Origin: Oegoconia quadripuncta
Taxonomy: Eukaryota; Arthropoda; Insecta; Lepidoptera; Autostichidae
Reading direction: 5' to 3'
DNA length: 64,000 nt
Assembly (NCBI GenBank): GCA_949316235.1
Contig: OX438744.1
Span: 3,596,001-3,660,000 of the forward strand
A program made the position numbers and the translations under genes. Below the pieces are notes generated by a model. The model saw only the letters and a program-made list of their open reading frames with translations. It made no database searches and was not told the origin of the DNA. Of the stretch, positions 62,118 to 64,000 are shown piece by piece; the stretch's first letter is position 1, and each line of letters begins with the position of its first letter.

Positions 62118-62200
62118 CATCCAGTATTCAGTATTCAGTATGTTTATTGCAGTATCACACATATAGTAGTACATGATTACGAGTCAAACTAGGTCTTAAA
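62118..62200 (-). repeat. LINE 3' tail (CAGTATT repeat)
   Basis: CCAGTATTCAGTATTCAGTA followed by TGTTTATTGCAGTATCACAC: reversed AATA-rich tail with an ATA CTGAATACTG repeat end and poly-A signal. Confidence 0.55.
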
Positions 62201-62279
62201 TAAATATTTGTGACGCCCCGCTGGGGAATGGCAATATTATCTTACTTTCTTGGTTATCAGTGAATTTATTAATTAAATA

Positions 62280-62375
62280 CTAATTAAATTAATAAATACA
62301 TAAATAGTGTTTATTATTTGTGTTCTTCTATTTTGTTGTAAGTACTGTGCAGTGAATAAATGTTTTATCTATCTA
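62280..62375 (+). repeat. LINE 3' tail with TATC repeat
   Basis: GTGCAGTGAATAAATGTTTT then ATCTATCTATT, like the LINE N tails at 31070 and 46840. Confidence 0.5.
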
Positions 62376-62589
62376 TTCGGTAGTAGAGTTACTGCGTGGA
62401 GATATAGATACTGTGCATCCGGTCGTAGGTAGATATGATCGGCGGTCACGTACGGGATCCCAGGATAATCCCCCTGACGGGGATCGAGTTGTTTCCTAAG
62501 GACTATTGCGTTCTATTTGTTGCAGATCATTATTCGTTATCTGTGTTGTATTTGGATATTGGGTACACCGTTTTGCAGTTACAAAACAT

Positions 62590-62914
62590 TTTAATGTACA
62601 TGTGCAAACGTTACCATTTCTTACCGCTGGAAACCAGACGCAATACAAGCGATGTTTGCTATCTAGCCAGTATTGTGAATGGATCTGTTGATTGTTCTGA
62701 ACTATTGTCTAGAATATCTTTACGTACAAATCAATTGCAACTTAGAAAACGCCCTGTTCTTAATATACCATCTTCAAGAACCAATTATAGACAGAATTCA
62801 TTTCTTATACGAGCTTGCAAAACTTTTAACAGTTTACCACCGGAAACTGACCTATTCTGCACTAGCATCGCGTCGATTAGGCGTGCCAGTGTCAAAGATT
62901 TCATACATGAGTAG
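62590..62914 (+). pseudogene. Jockey-type LINE ORF2 C-terminus
   Basis: From about codon 52 of the ORF that opens at 62435: YHFLPLETRRNTSDVCYLAS, IVNGSVDCSELLSRISLRT, VLNIPSSRTNYRQNSFLIRA, FNSLPPETDLF, and a stop after FIHE. The L-LE-RR--SDV--L--IVN--IDC--LL--I...R-TNY--NS pattern is the ORF2 end of Jockey-group elements. No stop interrupts it. The first 50 codons do not fit and are probably pre-insertion DNA or a decayed upstream part, so the ATG at 62435 is not a true start. Confidence 0.8.
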
Positions 62915-63190
62915 GAGCGTGTCACTTCATGAGATTGAACTTTGCGTACCAATTTTTCTTTTCGTTTCTTTTCTGTTCTTACCCCTTTTCATGTAAAATT
63001 TCGCTTACATTATGTAGTTGTAATACCTACCTACTTATATTGACCTAATATTGCTGCGTGCTACTCTTCATTTTTATATATCGGCGGAGATTTTTTATAA
63101 GCATTGTTTTTACTGATAGGTTTTTGTTCTATAGTTTATATAAGTCTGTAAATCTTCCAAAAAGTAAATAAGTAAGTAAGTAAGTAAGTA
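62915..63190 (+). repeat. 3' UTR and TAAG-repeat tail of the Jockey-type LINE
   Basis: AT-rich UTR ending AAATAAGTAAGTAAGTAAGT at 63164-63190, five or more TAAG units. Confidence 0.82.
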
Positions 63191-63474
63191 TGTCGGTGGT
63201 TAAATTAGTCGTTGAATTGAATACAAAGAAAAATATTCTAAAACCAGAGTAACTTTACCTACTATGGGTTTTTGGAAGCCATTAAAATGCCTGTACCAGA
63301 AGACCTCGCACTTCCATAACTATGAAATTTACATTTTCGGTTTTGTCAAACATTTACATTCCTAGTTTTGCATGCCAGACTGCTAACAATAAAATATTTT
63401 TATATTTTTTCTTTTGTAATAGGTATAAAAATATTTTTTTACCGGTTGTGCCTTCGAGCCTCTGTTTATTGAAA
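63191..63474. other. No recognised feature
   Basis: Short AT-rich spacer between two LINE ends. Confidence 0.4.
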
Positions 63475-63669
63475 TGAAAATCATTTATTCATGTAGGCAA
63501 TACAATATGCACTTATGAACGTCATTTGTTTTTTAAACTACCACTAGCTCGGAACGCGACCACTACTGAGAAGAGCTAGCGAGAAACTCAGAGGGTTTGT
63601 CTCTTTTCAATAAATCATGTACAATCAAGAAAGGTTACAACAATTTTATATATCGTGTAGAGGAGCCGT
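63475..63669 (-). repeat. 3' UTR of the right-edge LINE
   Basis: Reversed: TGAAATGAAAATCATTTATT (poly-A signal and tail region), then ACTACTGAGAAGAGCTAGCG and AAACTCAGAGGGTTTGTC. Confidence 0.75.
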
Positions 63670-63999
63670 TTAATCCCATGGATTACTTTCATTAATATAG
63701 TCTGAAATTTTGTAATATCCCTTTTTACATAATTTTTGTTTTATAATAAGTTTAAATTTATTAAGCGGAAGATTCCGTATATCCATGGGAACCTTGTTGT
63801 AGAAGCGCACACATTGACCTCTGAATGACTTATTAACTTTACTAAGTCTACTAAAAGGTACAGCTAATTGATTTTTGCTCCTTGTATTGACATTATGTCG
63901 GTCACAATGTTTCTCGAATGAATATATATTTCTCTTAACATATACAAGATTTTCATATATATATTGTGACGAAAATGTTAAAATATTAATTTCTTTAAA
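63670..63999 (-). CDS. CR1/Jockey-type LINE ORF2 C-terminus (runs off right edge)
   Basis: Minus frame open for 109 codons from the window edge to TAA at 63672-63670, with no stop or shift; it has no early ATG and so is easily missed. It reads NLVYVKRNIYSFEKHCDRHN, VNTRSKNQLAVPFSRLSKV, NKSFRGQCVRFYNKVPMDIR, NKFKLIIKQKLCKKGYYKIS, DYINESNPWD. It is the same ORF2 segment as 33119-33390 in a related subfamily. The RT domain would lie to the right, outside the window, so this may be a longer and possibly intact element. Confidence 0.85.
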   Translation of the reverse strand, partial: FKEINILTFSSQYIYENLVYVKRNIYSFEKHCDRHNVNTRSKNQLAVPFSRLSKVNKSFRGQCVRFYNKVPMDIRNLPLNKFKLIIKQKLCKKGYYKISDYINESNPWD

Positions 64000-64000
64000 T

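Overview
The window looks like non-genic DNA from a lepidopteran (moth or butterfly) nuclear genome. It is AT-rich and packed with transposon families known from that order: RTE-type LINEs with an ATG-repeat tail, several families of CR1/Jockey-type LINE tails, TC...CTAG Helitrons, and tRNA-derived SINEs. No species can be named from sequence alone. I found no confident host gene. Nearly all recognisable coding sequence is retrotransposon or transposon remnant, and four short ORFs remain as weak, unrecognised exon candidates (18.8, 39.5, 52.9 and 55.3 kb).

Layout. 0-1.4 kb: the intact 3' end of a Ty1/copia pol gene (RT and RNase H), followed by a probable 3' LTR. 1.4-10 kb: Helitron relics, a 441-bp terminal-inverted-repeat (TIR) element, a MITE split by a LINE, and RTE/CR1 tails. 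10-20 kb: SINEs, a 263-bp near-perfect palindromic MITE, a 1.07-kb fold-back element, and a microsatellite-expanded repeat. 20-30 kb: a pogo-like DNA transposon remnant with a transposase-tail relic, a CR1/Jockey ORF2 pseudogene, and a Harbinger-like MITE carrying a LINE insertion. 30-45 kb: a second copy of the palindromic MITE, a TRIM-like LTR tandem array with a 5-bp target duplication, a SINE inserted in itself, and a three-level SINE/Helitron/TIR-element nest. 45-56 kb: a complete Helitron, a second Harbinger-like MITE broken by a different LINE, and two unrelated fold-back elements. 56-64 kb: an intact Harbinger-like MITE, several RTE and CR1/Jockey 3' ends, and an intact LINE ORF2 C-terminus running off the right edge on the minus strand.

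Four SINE families dominate. Family A is about 330 bp and is present in about 20 pieces, families B and C share a core, and family D is rarer. All have pol III A/B-box heads. The many insertions with clean target duplications, and pairs of nearly identical copies, show repeated and partly recent mobility. The genes here do not form a pathway. The likely relationships are parasitic: LINE machinery mobilising SINEs, autonomous DNA transposons elsewhere mobilising the MITEs, and a full-length LTR element elsewhere mobilising the TRIM-like array.
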